NCBI GenBank assembly: GCA_963819645.1
Contig: CAWFWZ010000001.1
Location: forward strand, 310,001 to 374,000
From: CAVVDY01 sp963819645
GTDB taxonomy: Bacteria > Acidobacteriota > Terriglobia > Terriglobales > Acidobacteriaceae
Length of the DNA stretch: 64,000 nucleotides
Reading direction: 5' to 3'
The notes under the pieces: model-generated
Database searches by the model: none
What the model was told of the DNA's origin: nothing
What the model saw: the letters and a program-made list of their open reading frames with translations, nothing else
Shown here: positions 9,486 to 17,948 of the stretch, in pieces
How the letters are laid out: each line of letters begins with the position of its first letter
Position numbering within the stretch: position 1 is the first letter of the stretch
Made by a program: the position numbers and the translations under genes

Positions 9486-9830
9486 TCACTCCACAATCAA
9501 CTTGCCCGTCATCTTGGGATGGATCGAGCAGAAGTACGGATAGGTGCCCGGCTTGTTCGGCGTGAAAGTAAATTTGTCGCCGGTATCGAGCACCTTCGAC
9601 TTAAACGACGACTTGTCATCGGCGACCACGGTGTGCGGAATGTCGTCGCGGTTGGTCCAGGTCACAGCTGTGCCCGCCTTCACCGTGATGGTCGCAGGCG
9701 AAAAGCTGAAATTGTCGATGTTGACTTCAGCGCCCTTCGGCGCATCTGCGGCGACCCCGCGCTGTATAGTGCCCGCGGCGAGCAGGCACACGAGTCCTAA
9801 CAAGACAAAAAGCTTACCAGTCCATTTCAT
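9486..9830 (-). CDS. Plastocyanin-like cupredoxin
   Basis: 114 residues. A Sec signal peptide (KLFVLLGLVCLLAAG) is followed by a single cupredoxin domain. Type-1 copper ligands are visible: His in DIPHTVV and Cys, His, Met in YFCSIHPKMTGKL. Such small secreted blue-copper proteins shuttle electrons or bind copper outside the cytoplasm. The start at 9830 is preferred over longer frames because it begins the signal peptide. It sits between the Tat phosphoesterase (19-base gap) and DUF2231. Confidence 0.88.
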   Translation of the reverse strand: MKWTGKLFVLLGLVCLLAAGTIQRGVAADAPKGAEVNIDNFSFSPATITVKAGTAVTWTNRDDIPHTVVADDKSSFKSKVLDTGDKFTFTPNKPGTYPYFCSIHPKMTGKLIVE

Positions 9831-9849
9831 TGTGTAGTTCCCTTCTGAA

Positions 9850-10836
9850 TTAATAGGCATTAGCTGCTGCAGTTGTCTCCAGCGTCGAATCCGTAACCGC
9901 CAGCGCGTGCTTGCCTTGGACATACGTCACGTCGGTGATCCCGAGCAAGTTGCGCAACTGTTCTGCAGGAACTTTCATCGGGCCCGGCGATGGCGCCGAA
10001 CCTGGCTTGGGTTGCGGGAAAGCAGTCGATGTCGCAGTGTGAAACGTCACGTTGCCTTCGACCTTCTGCATAGTCTGATGAATGTGCCCGTTCAGCACCG
10101 ACACAGAGCCGAAGCGCTTCAGGTACGAGAGAGCTTGTGCGCTGTCGTCGGTTCCCCAGCCCCACTCCGGATACACCGACCATAGCGGAATATGCGCGAA
10201 GACAATGATCGGAGTACTGGCTGATAGCGGCTTGACGTCGTCCTCGAGCCATTCAAGCTGATCCTTGCCGAGCGTTCCAAGTCCACCGGGTTTGAGGTTC
10301 ATGACGTTCACCAGGCCGATAAAGTGCACGCCTTTCTTGTCGAAGCTGTACCAGCCATCGCCCTTTGTGTTCCTGGCATAGCGCTCGCGATAGGTTGCTC
10401 CGTCTTCCTCCAGCACATCGTGCTCGCCGGGAACGAAGAAGACATCACGCGCGCGCGCCGACTTGAGGATCTGGTCGACGTTGTCGAATTCTTCTGGCTT
10501 CGACAGATGGCTGATGTCGCCGGTGTGGAGCATGAACTCCGGCGGAATCGAAAGAGCATTGATCTTGTCCACCGCGGCCTTGAGGGTTGCGGCCACATCC
10601 GGATTGGCGGGCTTGTTAAAGCCCATGTGACTGTCGCTGATCTGCACGAAGCTCAACTCGCCTTTGGCCGCCTTGTGTGCCCACGGCGACCCTAGGCTGT
10701 AAGACTTCATCACTCCGCCCGACATGACGCAGAGCGCGCCGGTGCCTGCCCACGCCATGCACTTCAAAAACCCGCGCCGGTCGATTCCGTCATGGTTGTG
10801 GTCGAAAACAATCTCATCGCGATCGTGTTGTGACAT
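9850..10836 (-). CDS. Tat-exported calcineurin-like metallophosphoesterase
   Basis: 328 residues. A twin-arginine signal (DRRGFLKCMAWAGTGALC) near the N-terminus predicts folded export. The metallophosphoesterase motifs follow in order: SDSHMG, HTGDISH, GEHDVLEED, FAHIPLW and NGHIHQ, which together ligate two metal ions. The ATG at 10836 is preferred over one six bases upstream because GGAGG lies at 10843-10847. First gene of the operon with the cupredoxin and DUF2231 genes. It is transcribed from a promoter matching that of the divergent ECF sigma gene. Confidence 0.87.
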   Translation of the reverse strand: MSQHDRDEIVFDHNHDGIDRRGFLKCMAWAGTGALCVMSGGVMKSYSLGSPWAHKAAKGELSFVQISDSHMGFNKPANPDVAATLKAAVDKINALSIPPEFMLHTGDISHLSKPEEFDNVDQILKSARARDVFFVPGEHDVLEEDGATYRERYARNTKGDGWYSFDKKGVHFIGLVNVMNLKPGGLGTLGKDQLEWLEDDVKPLSASTPIIVFAHIPLWSVYPEWGWGTDDSAQALSYLKRFGSVSVLNGHIHQTMQKVEGNVTFHTATSTAFPQPKPGSAPSPGPMKVPAEQLRNLLGITDVTYVQGKHALAVTDSTLETTAAANAY

Positions 10837-10870
10837 CGCCATCCTCCAGAAGTTCAACTGCAACTGCCGC

Positions 10871-10899
10871 TTATAACTGCGGAGCTCGCGTTTTATTCC
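10871..10899 (-). promoter_or_regulatory. Probable ECF-sigma promoter of the phosphoesterase operon
   Basis: Read on the minus strand: GGAATAAA (10899-10892), a 14-nt spacer, then GTTATAA (10877-10871). The same architecture is found on the plus strand in front of the sigma gene. Confidence 0.5.
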
Positions 10900-10921
10900 A
10901 AGTCGGTTGAATTCTTCTTTG

Positions 10922-10950
10922 GGAATAAATTCGGCGCAGGTTGGTTTAGT
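10922..10950 (+). promoter_or_regulatory. Probable autoregulated ECF-sigma promoter
   Basis: GGAATAAA (10922-10929), a 14-nt spacer, then GTTTAGT (10944-10950). It lies only a few bases before the sigma gene's GTG, so the transcript would have a very short leader. It matches the minus-strand promoter in the same 123-base gap. Confidence 0.5.
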
Positions 10951-10959
10951 CTGTATGTC

Positions 10960-11497
10960 GTGTCGCGACAGGACTTGCCGCCGGAGACGTTTGAAGAGTT
11001 GGCAATGCCGCTCTTTGACCGGCTCTATAATTTCGCGTGCTGGTTGACGCAGGACCGCGAAGAGGCGGAGGACCTGGTTCAGGAAACCTATGCCAAGGCG
11101 CTCAAAGCGTTTTCGTCGTATCAGGCGGGAACGAACTTTCGCGCGTGGATGTATCGGATTCTGCGGAACACGTTTCTGTCGTCGCGCTCTGGAATGAGGC
11201 AATCCGTGCCGCTGGAGGATGAAGACGGGGAAGACGTGGTCGCAGTCGTAGAGCAAACGCCCGAGAGCAATTTATTACGGCGAACGGATATAGACCTGAT
11301 CCACCGTGCGCTCGATATGTCTGCCGGTGAACTATCGCGAGGCGCTTTTGCTGTGTGAAATTGAAGAGATGTCGTATCGCGACATTGCGGCGACTCTTGG
11401 CGTCCCAATGGGCACCGTGATGTCGCGCCTGTCGCGTGCGCGCCGCGCACTGCGCGAAGCGGTCATGAAGCTGCAAGGTGCTCGAAATGGCGAGTGA
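10960..11497 (+). CDS. ECF RNA polymerase sigma factor (frame disrupted)
   Basis: Region 2 is clear: PLFDRLYNFACWLTQDREEAEDLVQETYAKALKAF and NFRAWMYRILRNTF, the -10 recognition helix area. After an extra T near 11320 the frame changes and region 4 follows: PVNYREALLLCEIEEMSYRDIAATLG and MGTVMSRLSRARRALRE, the -35 recognition helix. The corrected length of about 178 residues is typical of ECF factors. It overlaps the anti-sigma gene by 11 bases. The intergenic promoters suggest it drives itself and the divergent exported-protein operon. Confidence 0.87.
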
Positions 11498-12236
11498 ACA
11501 CTGGACGGAAAAACTCGACGCGTATCTCGACGGCGAACTGACGGCTGACGAAGAGCGCCAGCTTCGAGTGCACCTGCGCGAGTGTGCTACCTGCGCGGCC
11601 GGCGCCCTCGAACGTTTGCAACTGAAGCGGGCTGTCAAATCGGCAGGCGTGCGGTTCAGCCCCGATCCGGCATTTCGCGCGCGCATTGAGCAGAGCATTC
11701 GCCGCAAGAAAACGCGGCCTCACATATGGAATTGGGCGCCTGCCCTGGCAGTACTACTAATCGCAGTACTGGGCGTGTCGCTGTGGACGATGCATTTCCG
11801 CACCCACATGCGCGAGCGGCAACTGGTGAGCGAGCTCATCGATCAGCACGTAGCCACGCTGGCCAGCAGTAATCCCGTCGATGTGGTTTCCACTGACCGG
11901 CACACGGTGAAGCCGTGGTTCGAAGGCAAGCTGCCGTTTACCTTCGATCTACCCGAGCTTCAAGGCACGCCTTTCACGCTGGTGGGAGGTCGCATGAGCT
12001 ACGTCAACCAGACACCGTCAGCCGAGCTGCTGTTCCGTTTGCGCCAGCACCAACTCTCGGTTTTCATTTTCCAGAAGACGGAAGCGAATGGCGAATGCAG
12101 GAACGATCAGCAGAGCGCACATTCGTTCGATGTGCGCAGCTGGAGTAGCGACGGATTGTGTTACTTCGCTGTGGGCGACGTCAATGCCGATGACCTGAAT
12201 GCCTTGGCGAAGCTGACGAAGGCGCCTGACCCGTGA
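11487..12236 (+). CDS. Membrane anti-sigma factor with zinc-finger domain
   Basis: 249 residues. The cytoplasmic N-terminus has the ZAS-type HxxxCxxC motif in HLRECATCAAG (about residues 29-39), which in this family clamps the cognate ECF sigma factor. One transmembrane helix follows (WAPALAVLLIAVLGVSLW) and then a periplasmic sensor-like domain of about 150 residues, including VVSTDRHTVKPWFEGKLPF. Overlap with the sigma gene indicates translational coupling. The signal sensed is unknown; the exported copper and phosphoesterase genes next door suggest envelope or redox stress. Confidence 0.85.
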   Translation: MASEHWTEKLDAYLDGELTADEERQLRVHLRECATCAAGALERLQLKRAVKSAGVRFSPDPAFRARIEQSIRRKKTRPHIWNWAPALAVLLIAVLGVSLWTMHFRTHMRERQLVSELIDQHVATLASSNPVDVVSTDRHTVKPWFEGKLPFTFDLPELQGTPFTLVGGRMSYVNQTPSAELLFRLRQHQLSVFIFQKTEANGECRNDQQSAHSFDVRSWSSDGLCYFAVGDVNADDLNALAKLTKAPDP

Positions 12237-12246
12237 GTTCGACGGA

Positions 12247-12636
12247 TTAGCGATTACGAGTGTCGCCGCGGAACTGGATAATCTTTCGCCGATCGCGCTT
12301 CGATGGCCTGGTTTGTGGGATAGGCTCAAACATGTGCGCAGCCTTGCGCTCTTCCGCTGCTTTCTGGCGCGACAGGCGGCTCTCGTCCGATTCGCGATAC
12401 ATGGTCTGCGCCACGGCTGCGGGTCCGCGCACGTCGCTGACGATGAGCACTTCGACTTGAAAGTCGCCACTGTCGTTGGTGATCTTCAGCTTGTCGCCAA
12501 CGTGAACTTCGCGGGCAGCTTTCGCAGGATGGCCGTTGGCCTCGATCCTGCCCAGCTCGCAGGCCTTCTTGGCCAGCGCGCGAGTCTTGAAAAAGCGCGC
12601 GGCCCAGAGCCAGAGATCCATGCGAACGGTGTCCAT
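12247..12636 (-). CDS. S4-domain RNA-binding protein, Hsp15-like
   Basis: 129 residues. The S4 fold spans residues 5-65: MDLWLWAARFFKTRALAKKACE, GRIEANGHPAK and REVHVGDKLKIT. The C-terminus is basic (RPSKRDRRKIIQFRG), as in Hsp15/HslR, which binds stalled 50S subunits carrying nascent chains. The start at 12636 is chosen because it begins the S4 domain and lies 5 bases after the stop of the preceding gene. The upstream frame extension is inside that gene. Confidence 0.82.
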   Translation of the reverse strand: MDTVRMDLWLWAARFFKTRALAKKACELGRIEANGHPAKAAREVHVGDKLKITNDSGDFQVEVLIVSDVRGPAAVAQTMYRESDESRLSRQKAAEERKAAHMFEPIPQTRPSKRDRRKIIQFRGDTRNR

Positions 12637-12641
12637 TTCTT

Positions 12642-13178
12642 TCACTTGGCGGGAGCGTAGAAGTAGTAGTCGGCGCTGTAAGGACTTTTCACTTCCGTAT
12701 TCAGTTTCGAAGTATTGCAATCGGCGTCCGCGGGAGGCATGCCGCCCTGAGTGTTAATTCGCTGAACGCTGTTTACGTGGGTGAGGACGCCCTTCTTTTT
12801 GCCGGAATGGTCGGTGACGGCCACCAGCAGCCACTGAATCGATGCCGACTCTGGCGCATTTACCCGCTCTACAGCCTTGCCGGTGATCTCGCTGCCATCC
12901 TTGTCTTTCCAGGTTGGCCCGGCGGAGTGGTGGCCAATAACCGCACCTTGAGCGTCGCGTAGCTCTGCTTCGGGCGCCTTCAAGGACCACGCAGGTTTGC
13001 CGTCGGCTCCCGCGTGACAGACATAAATCTGCGCGCCCACCCCGTGGGCCATCAACACGACTTGTTCGTTAGCCGGCGCTTTGATCTTGTCGGGTACATC
13101 AGGCGTTGGCACAGCTTGCCCGCTGGCTAGAGCAGCGGCCCCAAGCAGAATGGCGGTTGGCAGCAGCTTTGTAAACAT
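12642..13178 (-). CDS. Secreted DUF3455 protein
   Basis: 178 residues. Signal peptide (KLLPTAILLGAAALASGQA) followed by a DUF3455 domain: VLMAHGVGAQIYVC, W-containing APEAELRDAQGAVIGHH, GPTWKDKDGSEITG, and the closing VQRINTQGGMPP with a late Cys. The two Cys (IYVC and DADC) could form a disulfide. Function of the family is unknown. The Hsp15-like gene follows in the same direction with a 5-base gap. Confidence 0.82.
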   Translation of the reverse strand: MFTKLLPTAILLGAAALASGQAVPTPDVPDKIKAPANEQVVLMAHGVGAQIYVCHAGADGKPAWSLKAPEAELRDAQGAVIGHHSAGPTWKDKDGSEITGKAVERVNAPESASIQWLLVAVTDHSGKKKGVLTHVNSVQRINTQGGMPPADADCNTSKLNTEVKSPYSADYYFYAPAK

Positions 13179-13392
13179 CAGCAGAGTTTAACATCGCTGT
13201 AGCGTTTTCGAGAGCGTGCTGCGCAAAGCCACATGTCCATTCGCATGCTATCCACGGCTCCCATTATGAAAATGCGTGACACGTGCGTGACGAATGCGGG
13301 ACTTCGCGCGGCCTCTGCTGTGTTATAACCACTAGTTTGCCCCAGCACAGCTACCCGAGCAGGGAACAGGGGCAGCGACCCAAGGAGATAGC

Positions 13393-14535
13393 GTGGACTT
13401 CCAGCTCAACGACGAGCAACTGCAATTAAAGAAGATGGTGCGCGACTTTGCCCAGAGCGAGATCGCGCCCAACGTGATGAAGTGGGATGAGGCCAGCGAG
13501 TTCCCGATGGCGACGGTCAAGGAGCTCGGCAAGCTTGGACTGATGGGTATCATCTTCCCGACCGAGTACGGCGGTTCGGGTATGGGCTACGTCGAGTACG
13601 TCTGCGCGATTGAGGAACTCTCGCGTGTCGATGGCTCGGTAGGCATCATCGTCGCAGCGCATACCTCGCTGGGCAGTAATCATATCTTCATTGCGGGCAA
13701 TGAGGAGCAAAGGCGCAAGTACATTCCGAAGCTGGCGACGGGCGAGTTCATCGGCGCATGGGGACTTACGGAGCCGGGATCGGGATCGGACGCTGGCGGC
13801 GCGCGCTGCTCGGCCGTACGGCGCGGCAAGAACTGGGTGCTGAACGGGACGAAGACATTCATCACCAACGGGCATTACGCCGACGTGGCCGTAGTGATCG
13901 CCGTCACCGACAAGACGGCGCACACGCATGGACTGTCGGCATTCGTCGTCGAGAAGGGAACCAAGGGATTTCGCGCGGGCAAGAAAGAAAACAAGCTTGG
14001 CCTGCGCGCCAGTGATACTTCGGAGCTGATCTTCGAAGACTGCGAGATTCCTGCCGAGAACCTGCTGGGCAAGGAAGGCGACGGATTCATCGATGCCATG
14101 AAGGTGCTTGATGGCGGACGCATTTCGATTGCGGCGCTCGGCTTGGGCATGGCGCAGGGCGCGTACGAAGCGGCGCTGAATTATTCGAAAGAGCGCAAGC
14201 AATTTGGTCAGGCAATCAGCGAGTTTCAGGCCATCGGGTTCAAGCTGGCCGATCTGGCGACGGAGATAGATGCCGCTCGTTTGCTGACTATGCGTGCTGC
14301 TTCGATGAAAGACGCCGGCATGAAGACGACGCTGGAATCGTCGATGGCGAAGCTGTACACCAGCGAGGTCGCGGTGAAGGCTGCGAACGAAGGGGTGCAG
14401 ATTCACGGGGGATATGGGTTTATCAAGGATTATCCGGCGGAGAAGTTTTATCGCGACGTGAAGCTGTGCACCATCGGGGAGGGGACGAGTGAGATTCAGC
14501 GGCTGGTGATTGCGCGGCAGATATTGAAGGATTGA
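13393..14535 (+). CDS. Acyl-CoA dehydrogenase
   Basis: 380 residues, intact. It begins with GTG at 13393 after AAGGAGA at 13381-13387. FAD-enzyme motifs: GAWGLTEPGSGSDAGG (flavin and substrate loop), the FVVEKGTKGFRAGKKENKLG domain, EGTSEIQRLVIARQIL at the C-terminus, and the catalytic-glutamate region GGYGFIKDYPAEKFYRDVK. Short- or branched-chain specificity is likely by overall similarity, but not provable here. It catalyses alpha,beta-dehydrogenation of acyl-CoA with transfer to ETF. MeaB and epimerase genes 1.4 kb downstream would fit branched-chain or propionate metabolism. Confidence 0.9.
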   Translation: MDFQLNDEQLQLKKMVRDFAQSEIAPNVMKWDEASEFPMATVKELGKLGLMGIIFPTEYGGSGMGYVEYVCAIEELSRVDGSVGIIVAAHTSLGSNHIFIAGNEEQRRKYIPKLATGEFIGAWGLTEPGSGSDAGGARCSAVRRGKNWVLNGTKTFITNGHYADVAVVIAVTDKTAHTHGLSAFVVEKGTKGFRAGKKENKLGLRASDTSELIFEDCEIPAENLLGKEGDGFIDAMKVLDGGRISIAALGLGMAQGAYEAALNYSKERKQFGQAISEFQAIGFKLADLATEIDAARLLTMRAASMKDAGMKTTLESSMAKLYTSEVAVKAANEGVQIHGGYGFIKDYPAEKFYRDVKLCTIGEGTSEIQRLVIARQILKD

Positions 14536-14558
14536 GTTCTGTGGTAGCAACATCGCCT

Positions 14559-14939
14559 ATGACGCAGGTCATCGACCCGTGGCGCGAGTACCGAAGGCGG
14601 AGAAACTGGAGCCTGTTCGCCTTCGTCGCGTGCGTGCCGTTCGTGCTCGCATTCAGCCTATTAGTAGAACGGCTGTTCGGAACATCAGTGCTTGCCACGG
14701 TCGTGGTCGCGACAGTGACAGCAGGATCTATGGCTTGCGTCATGATTGCGGGCAACTGGTTTATCCGGTTCCGATGCCCACGCTGCGGGAACCCGTTTTT
14801 CGCAGATTCGAAGTGGTGGGGCTACAACACCTTCACTCGACATTGTTTGCACTGCAAGCTCCCTCTGAACGCTCAGGTAATCACACCAGACTGGGAACAC
14901 ACGAGAGCAGATCCCTCGTCCGCCGCGGCGGACTCGTGA
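14559..14939 (+). CDS. Two-TM protein with C-terminal zinc-ribbon-like cysteines
   Basis: About 126 residues, no recognised family. Two hydrophobic segments (LFAFVACVPFVLAFSLL and VLATVVVATVTAGSMACVMIAG) are followed by a four-Cys unit, FRCPRCGNPFF and HCLHCKLPL, that looks like a zinc ribbon. GTG at 14541 is an alternative start. The last dozen residues (ADPSSAAADS) are encoded by a copy of the interspersed TGTCATC-type repeat, which also provides the stop, so the native tail may have been replaced. Confidence 0.6.
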   Translation: MTQVIDPWREYRRRRNWSLFAFVACVPFVLAFSLLVERLFGTSVLATVVVATVTAGSMACVMIAGNWFIRFRCPRCGNPFFADSKWWGYNTFTRHCLHCKLPLNAQVITPDWEHTRADPSSAAADS

Positions 14940-15323
14940 TGACAAAACAAATGGGCGTTTTTCTCGGAACGGCGCTGCTGTTGCGTCCGCGCACAATTGC
15001 ATGTGTCGTCCCTCACGAGACCGTTGGGTGATCCATGCAATTCTTTCCTGAATTGTCATCACGAGGCCGCTTCGGCGCGAGGGACCTGTTCTCCTGCGCC
15101 AGCCGCAATTGTTGAGCAGGCGAGAGCAGATGCCTCGCTTCGCTCGTCATGACAACCCAATAAGGATTGCTTTCCGAATACGTCGCTGTTGCGTCCGCGC
15201 ACAATAGCATGTGTCGCTCGTCACGGAACGGTGGACTTGTCCATGCCATTCTTCTTTTGAATTGTCATCACGAGTCCGCCGCGGCGGACGAGGGATCTGT
15301 TCTCGTTTTCCAATAGAAGCATT
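14940..15323. repeat. Array of interspersed repeats
   Basis: No gene. A unit of about 105 bases occurs twice, at about 14960-15064 and 15166-15271: it starts GCTGTTGCGTCCGCGCACAA and ends in a TGTCATCACGAG element. Further copies of the element lie at 15120-15160 and 15266-15305 in alternating orientation. The short core pairs CGAGG...CCTCG-type arms and ends in GATCTG-TTCTC. Confidence 0.65.
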
Positions 15324-15680
15324 ATGGCTGAGGAAAAGCGTTTCTACGTCTACATAATGTCCAGCCTATCCCGCCGAAGCTACACCGGAGTAACGAATAA
15401 CCTCTTTCGGCGCGTGATGCAGCACAAGAGCGGAGAATACGAGAGTTTCACGCAGCGGTATCGGATAAATCGCCTTGTCTATTACGAATGCTTCCAGTAC
15501 GTCAATAATGCGATCGGACGCGAGAAAAAGATCAAAGGGCTTGACCGGGCGAAACGCGTTGCGCTGATTGAGCGGAATAACCCGACATGGGATGACTTGG
15601 CGGCGGAGTGGGGAAAGCCGTGGGCTCCACTGACACCAGTGGTTACGCAGACGAGAACAGATCCCTCGCTTCGCTCGTGA
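15324..15680 (+). CDS. Single-domain GIY-YIG nuclease-like protein
   Basis: 118 residues. The catalytic fold is visible: FYVYIMSS (the GIY equivalent), SYTGVTNNLFRRVMQHKSG (YIG strand, catalytic Arg and the following helix), and Glu near GREKKIKGLDRAKR. The family (UPF0213/YhbQ-like) has Holliday-junction or flap-nuclease relatives, but most members are uncharacterised. The gene lies inside a dense repeat array, and its last residues (TQTRTDPSLRS) and stop are encoded by a repeat copy. Confidence 0.82.
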   Translation: MAEEKRFYVYIMSSLSRRSYTGVTNNLFRRVMQHKSGEYESFTQRYRINRLVYYECFQYVNNAIGREKKIKGLDRAKRVALIERNNPTWDDLAAEWGKPWAPLTPVVTQTRTDPSLRS

Positions 15681-15889
15681 TGACAAGGCGTTAGGTGGTG
15701 ATGACGTCTGAGTCGGCGCTGCGCTCGCTGTGACACCCGTATGACTCCATTGACGCCTGTGGGGGGGAGACGAGAACAGATCCCCCGCTTCGCTCGTGAT
15801 GACAAATCGAAAAGACTCGATAACTCATTCGAAAGAGTCGTCGAAAACGGCCGCATCCCTGCTCCTCCTGATAATCTGTTCTGTCAACC
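15681..15889. repeat. Partial duplication of the GIY-YIG gene end plus repeat
   Basis: The stretch at about 15740-15806 repeats, with changes, the 3' end of the preceding gene and its repeat (about 15627-15685): both read CTCCA-TGAC-CC...GAGACGAGAACAGATCC then CGCTTCGCTCGTGATGACAA. This looks like a local tandem duplication. A TTCGAAAGAGTCGTCGAAAAC stretch follows before the MeaB gene. Confidence 0.55.
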
Positions 15890-16854
15890 GTGAAATCTGA
15901 GCCTAACCTACAGCACCTTGTCACCCGCCTGCGCGAAGGGAATCCGCGTGCGCTGGCACGTGCCATCTCGATGGTGGAGAATCGCACGCCGGAATCTACC
16001 GAACTGCTGAAGGCGGTGTTTCCGTTTAGCGGGAATGCGCTGCTGATCGGCCTGACCGGTTCGCCCGGGCGCGGGTAAGAGCACGCTGGTCGATCAGATC
16101 GCGCGCGAGTATCGCAAGCAGGGCAAGACCATCGGCATTGTGGCCGTCGATCCCACCAGCCCGTTCAGCGGCGGAGCGATCCTTGGCGATCGCATTCGCA
16201 TGTCTTCGCATTACGCCGACGCCGGAATCTACATTCGCAGCATGGCTACGCGCGGCTCGCTCGGAGGACTGGCCAGCACCACCGCCGACGTTGCGACCGT
16301 GATGGATGCCAGCGGCCGCGACCTGGTGATGATCGAGACCGTCGGCGTCGGGCAGGATGAAGTCGACATCGTGCGCCTGGCGGACGTGACCATCGTCGAT
16401 TCTCGTGCCCGGCATGGGCGACGATGTGCAGACGATCAAGGCCGGCATCATGGAGATCGCCGACATCTTCGTCATCAACAAGTCGGACCGCGAAGGCGCC
16501 GAGCGCGTGGAGCGTGAGATTCGCGCCATGCAGTCGCTGGCGCTGCGGCACGACAACTGGGTTCCGCCGATTGTGAAGACGGTTGCCAGCGAGGGAACAG
16601 GGATTGCCGAACTCGTGCAGACCATCGAAAGCTATCGCGAGTACCTGGAACAGAGCGGTATGGCCCGCGAACGGCGCGCACAGAATTGGCGGCAGCGGCT
16701 AACTGAGATGCTGCGCGATGCGCTGTTTCAGCGTGTGCTGTCGACGTTTCTCGACGATGGCAAGGCGGAACAATATGCGGCGGAGGTTGCCGAGCACAAG
16801 CGCGATCCGTATTCTCTGGTGGAAGAGATTGTTGGTGAGTTGGGGAAGCCATAA
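15890..16854 (+). CDS. meaB: MeaB/ArgK G3E GTPase (frame disrupted twice)
   Basis: G-protein chaperone that gates cobalamin loading and protects methylmalonyl-CoA mutase. The Walker A loop is split by an extra G at about 16068 (IGLTGSPG, then GKSTLVDQIA). Next come AVDPTSPFSGGAILGDRIRM and VMIETVGVGQDEVDI. A second extra G at about 16398 precedes LVPGMGDDVQTIKAGIMEIAD and the NKSD specificity motif. Corrected length is about 320 residues, normal for MeaB. The stop overlaps the epimerase start, which fixes its pathway assignment. Confidence 0.9.
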
Positions 16855-17261
16855 TGATGGAGATCGATCATCTGGGAATCGCGGTCAGGTCGCTGGCCGA
16901 AGCGAAAAAGTTTTACCAGACGCTCGGGTTAGAGGTCATGCCCGAGGAGGTCGTCGAAGGCGAGAAGGTCCGCGTCGCCATGGTTCCGGTCGGCGAAAGC
17001 CGCATCGAGTTGCTGGAGCCCACCTCGCCCGATTCGACGATCGCAAAGTTTCTCGAGAAGCGCGGCCCCGGCCTGCACCACGTCGCGTTGCAGGTGACCA
17101 ACCTGGTGGAGCGCGTGGAAGAGCTTAAGGCAGCCGGCACGCGGCTCATCAATCAAGAAGTGCAAATCGGCGCCGGTGGACACATGTATGTCTTCGTGCA
17201 TCCTTCGAGCACGGGCGGCGTGCTGCTTGAACTGGTGGAAGAAGCGCCGATCGGCGTCTGA
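16854..17261 (+). CDS. mce: Methylmalonyl-CoA epimerase
   Basis: 135 residues of the VOC/glyoxalase fold. Metal ligands are seen in EIDHLGIAV (His), GLHHVALQV (His) and LLELVEE (Glu); typical RIELLEPTSPDSTIAKFLEKRG and HPSSTGGVLLELVE blocks are present. It interconverts the (R)- and (S)-methylmalonyl-CoA epimers before the mutase. It follows meaB with a TAATG overlap. The mutase itself is not in the window. Confidence 0.92.
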   Translation: MMEIDHLGIAVRSLAEAKKFYQTLGLEVMPEEVVEGEKVRVAMVPVGESRIELLEPTSPDSTIAKFLEKRGPGLHHVALQVTNLVERVEELKAAGTRLINQEVQIGAGGHMYVFVHPSSTGGVLLELVEEAPIGV

Positions 17262-17264
17262 ACC

Positions 17265-17944
17265 ATGCTGCTGATTGCCATCGATACCTCAGGCCGCAAC
17301 GGCAGCGTCGCGTTGTGTCGCGGTGATGAGAATTCATTTACAGCTCTGCAAGTGACGACGGTTGAGGGCGGAACCTATTCCGCTCGACTGATGCCGGTGA
17401 TTGCGGAGCTTCTCGCCAATCAACAACTCACGAAAGAGCAGATCGACGCCTTCGTCGTGGTGTCCGGACCCGGGATCGTTCACCGGGCTACGCGTTGGAC
17501 TCGCGACCGTGAAAGGTCTGTCAGAGGTGCTGCAGAAGCCGCTGGTAGCGGTGTCGATGCTGGAGGCGGTGGCGGTTGTTCGCGGCCCTCACGATGGACA
17601 CGTCTCGGTCGCGCTGGATGCTGGACGCGGCGAGGTCTACGTTGGCGAATTCATGATTGTCGAGTCGCGGGCTTCGGTGGTGCGTGAGTACATATCGAAG
17701 CTCGAGGCGTTTGCGTCGAGCGGCTTCAGGCAAGGCGACGGTCTTGAGTCCCGATGCCAAGGTAGTGGACGCGTTAGTTGCGCTGGGAGCGGCTGCACAG
17801 CAGGTGGGGCCGGTACACGCCGACGACGTTGGACGATTCGGTCTGTCGAAGTTCATAGCGGGCGAGCTTGCCGATGTTGCCACACTCGACGCGAACTATA
17901 TTCGCCGCTCGGATGCGGAAATCTTCTCCGCGCCGAAACGGTGA
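17265..17944 (+). CDS. tsaB: tRNA t6A37 biosynthesis protein TsaB (frame disrupted twice)
   Basis: TsaB partners with TsaD and TsaE to make N6-threonylcarbamoyladenosine on tRNA. The ASKHA N-terminus LLIAIDTSGRNGSVALC is followed by VVVSGPG, and after an extra A at about 17475 by the FTGLRVGLATVKGLS hallmark; DAGRGEVYVGEF follows. A second extra G near 17722 separates SGKATVLSPDAKVVDAL and DANYIRRSDAEIF. The corrected protein is about 225 residues. RimI follows directly, a very common pairing. Confidence 0.9.
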
Positions 17945-17948
17945 CGCG

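Noticed and set aside
14940..15900. CRISPR-like array
   Set aside because: The repeats are irregularly spaced, vary in sequence and orientation, and no cas gene is near.
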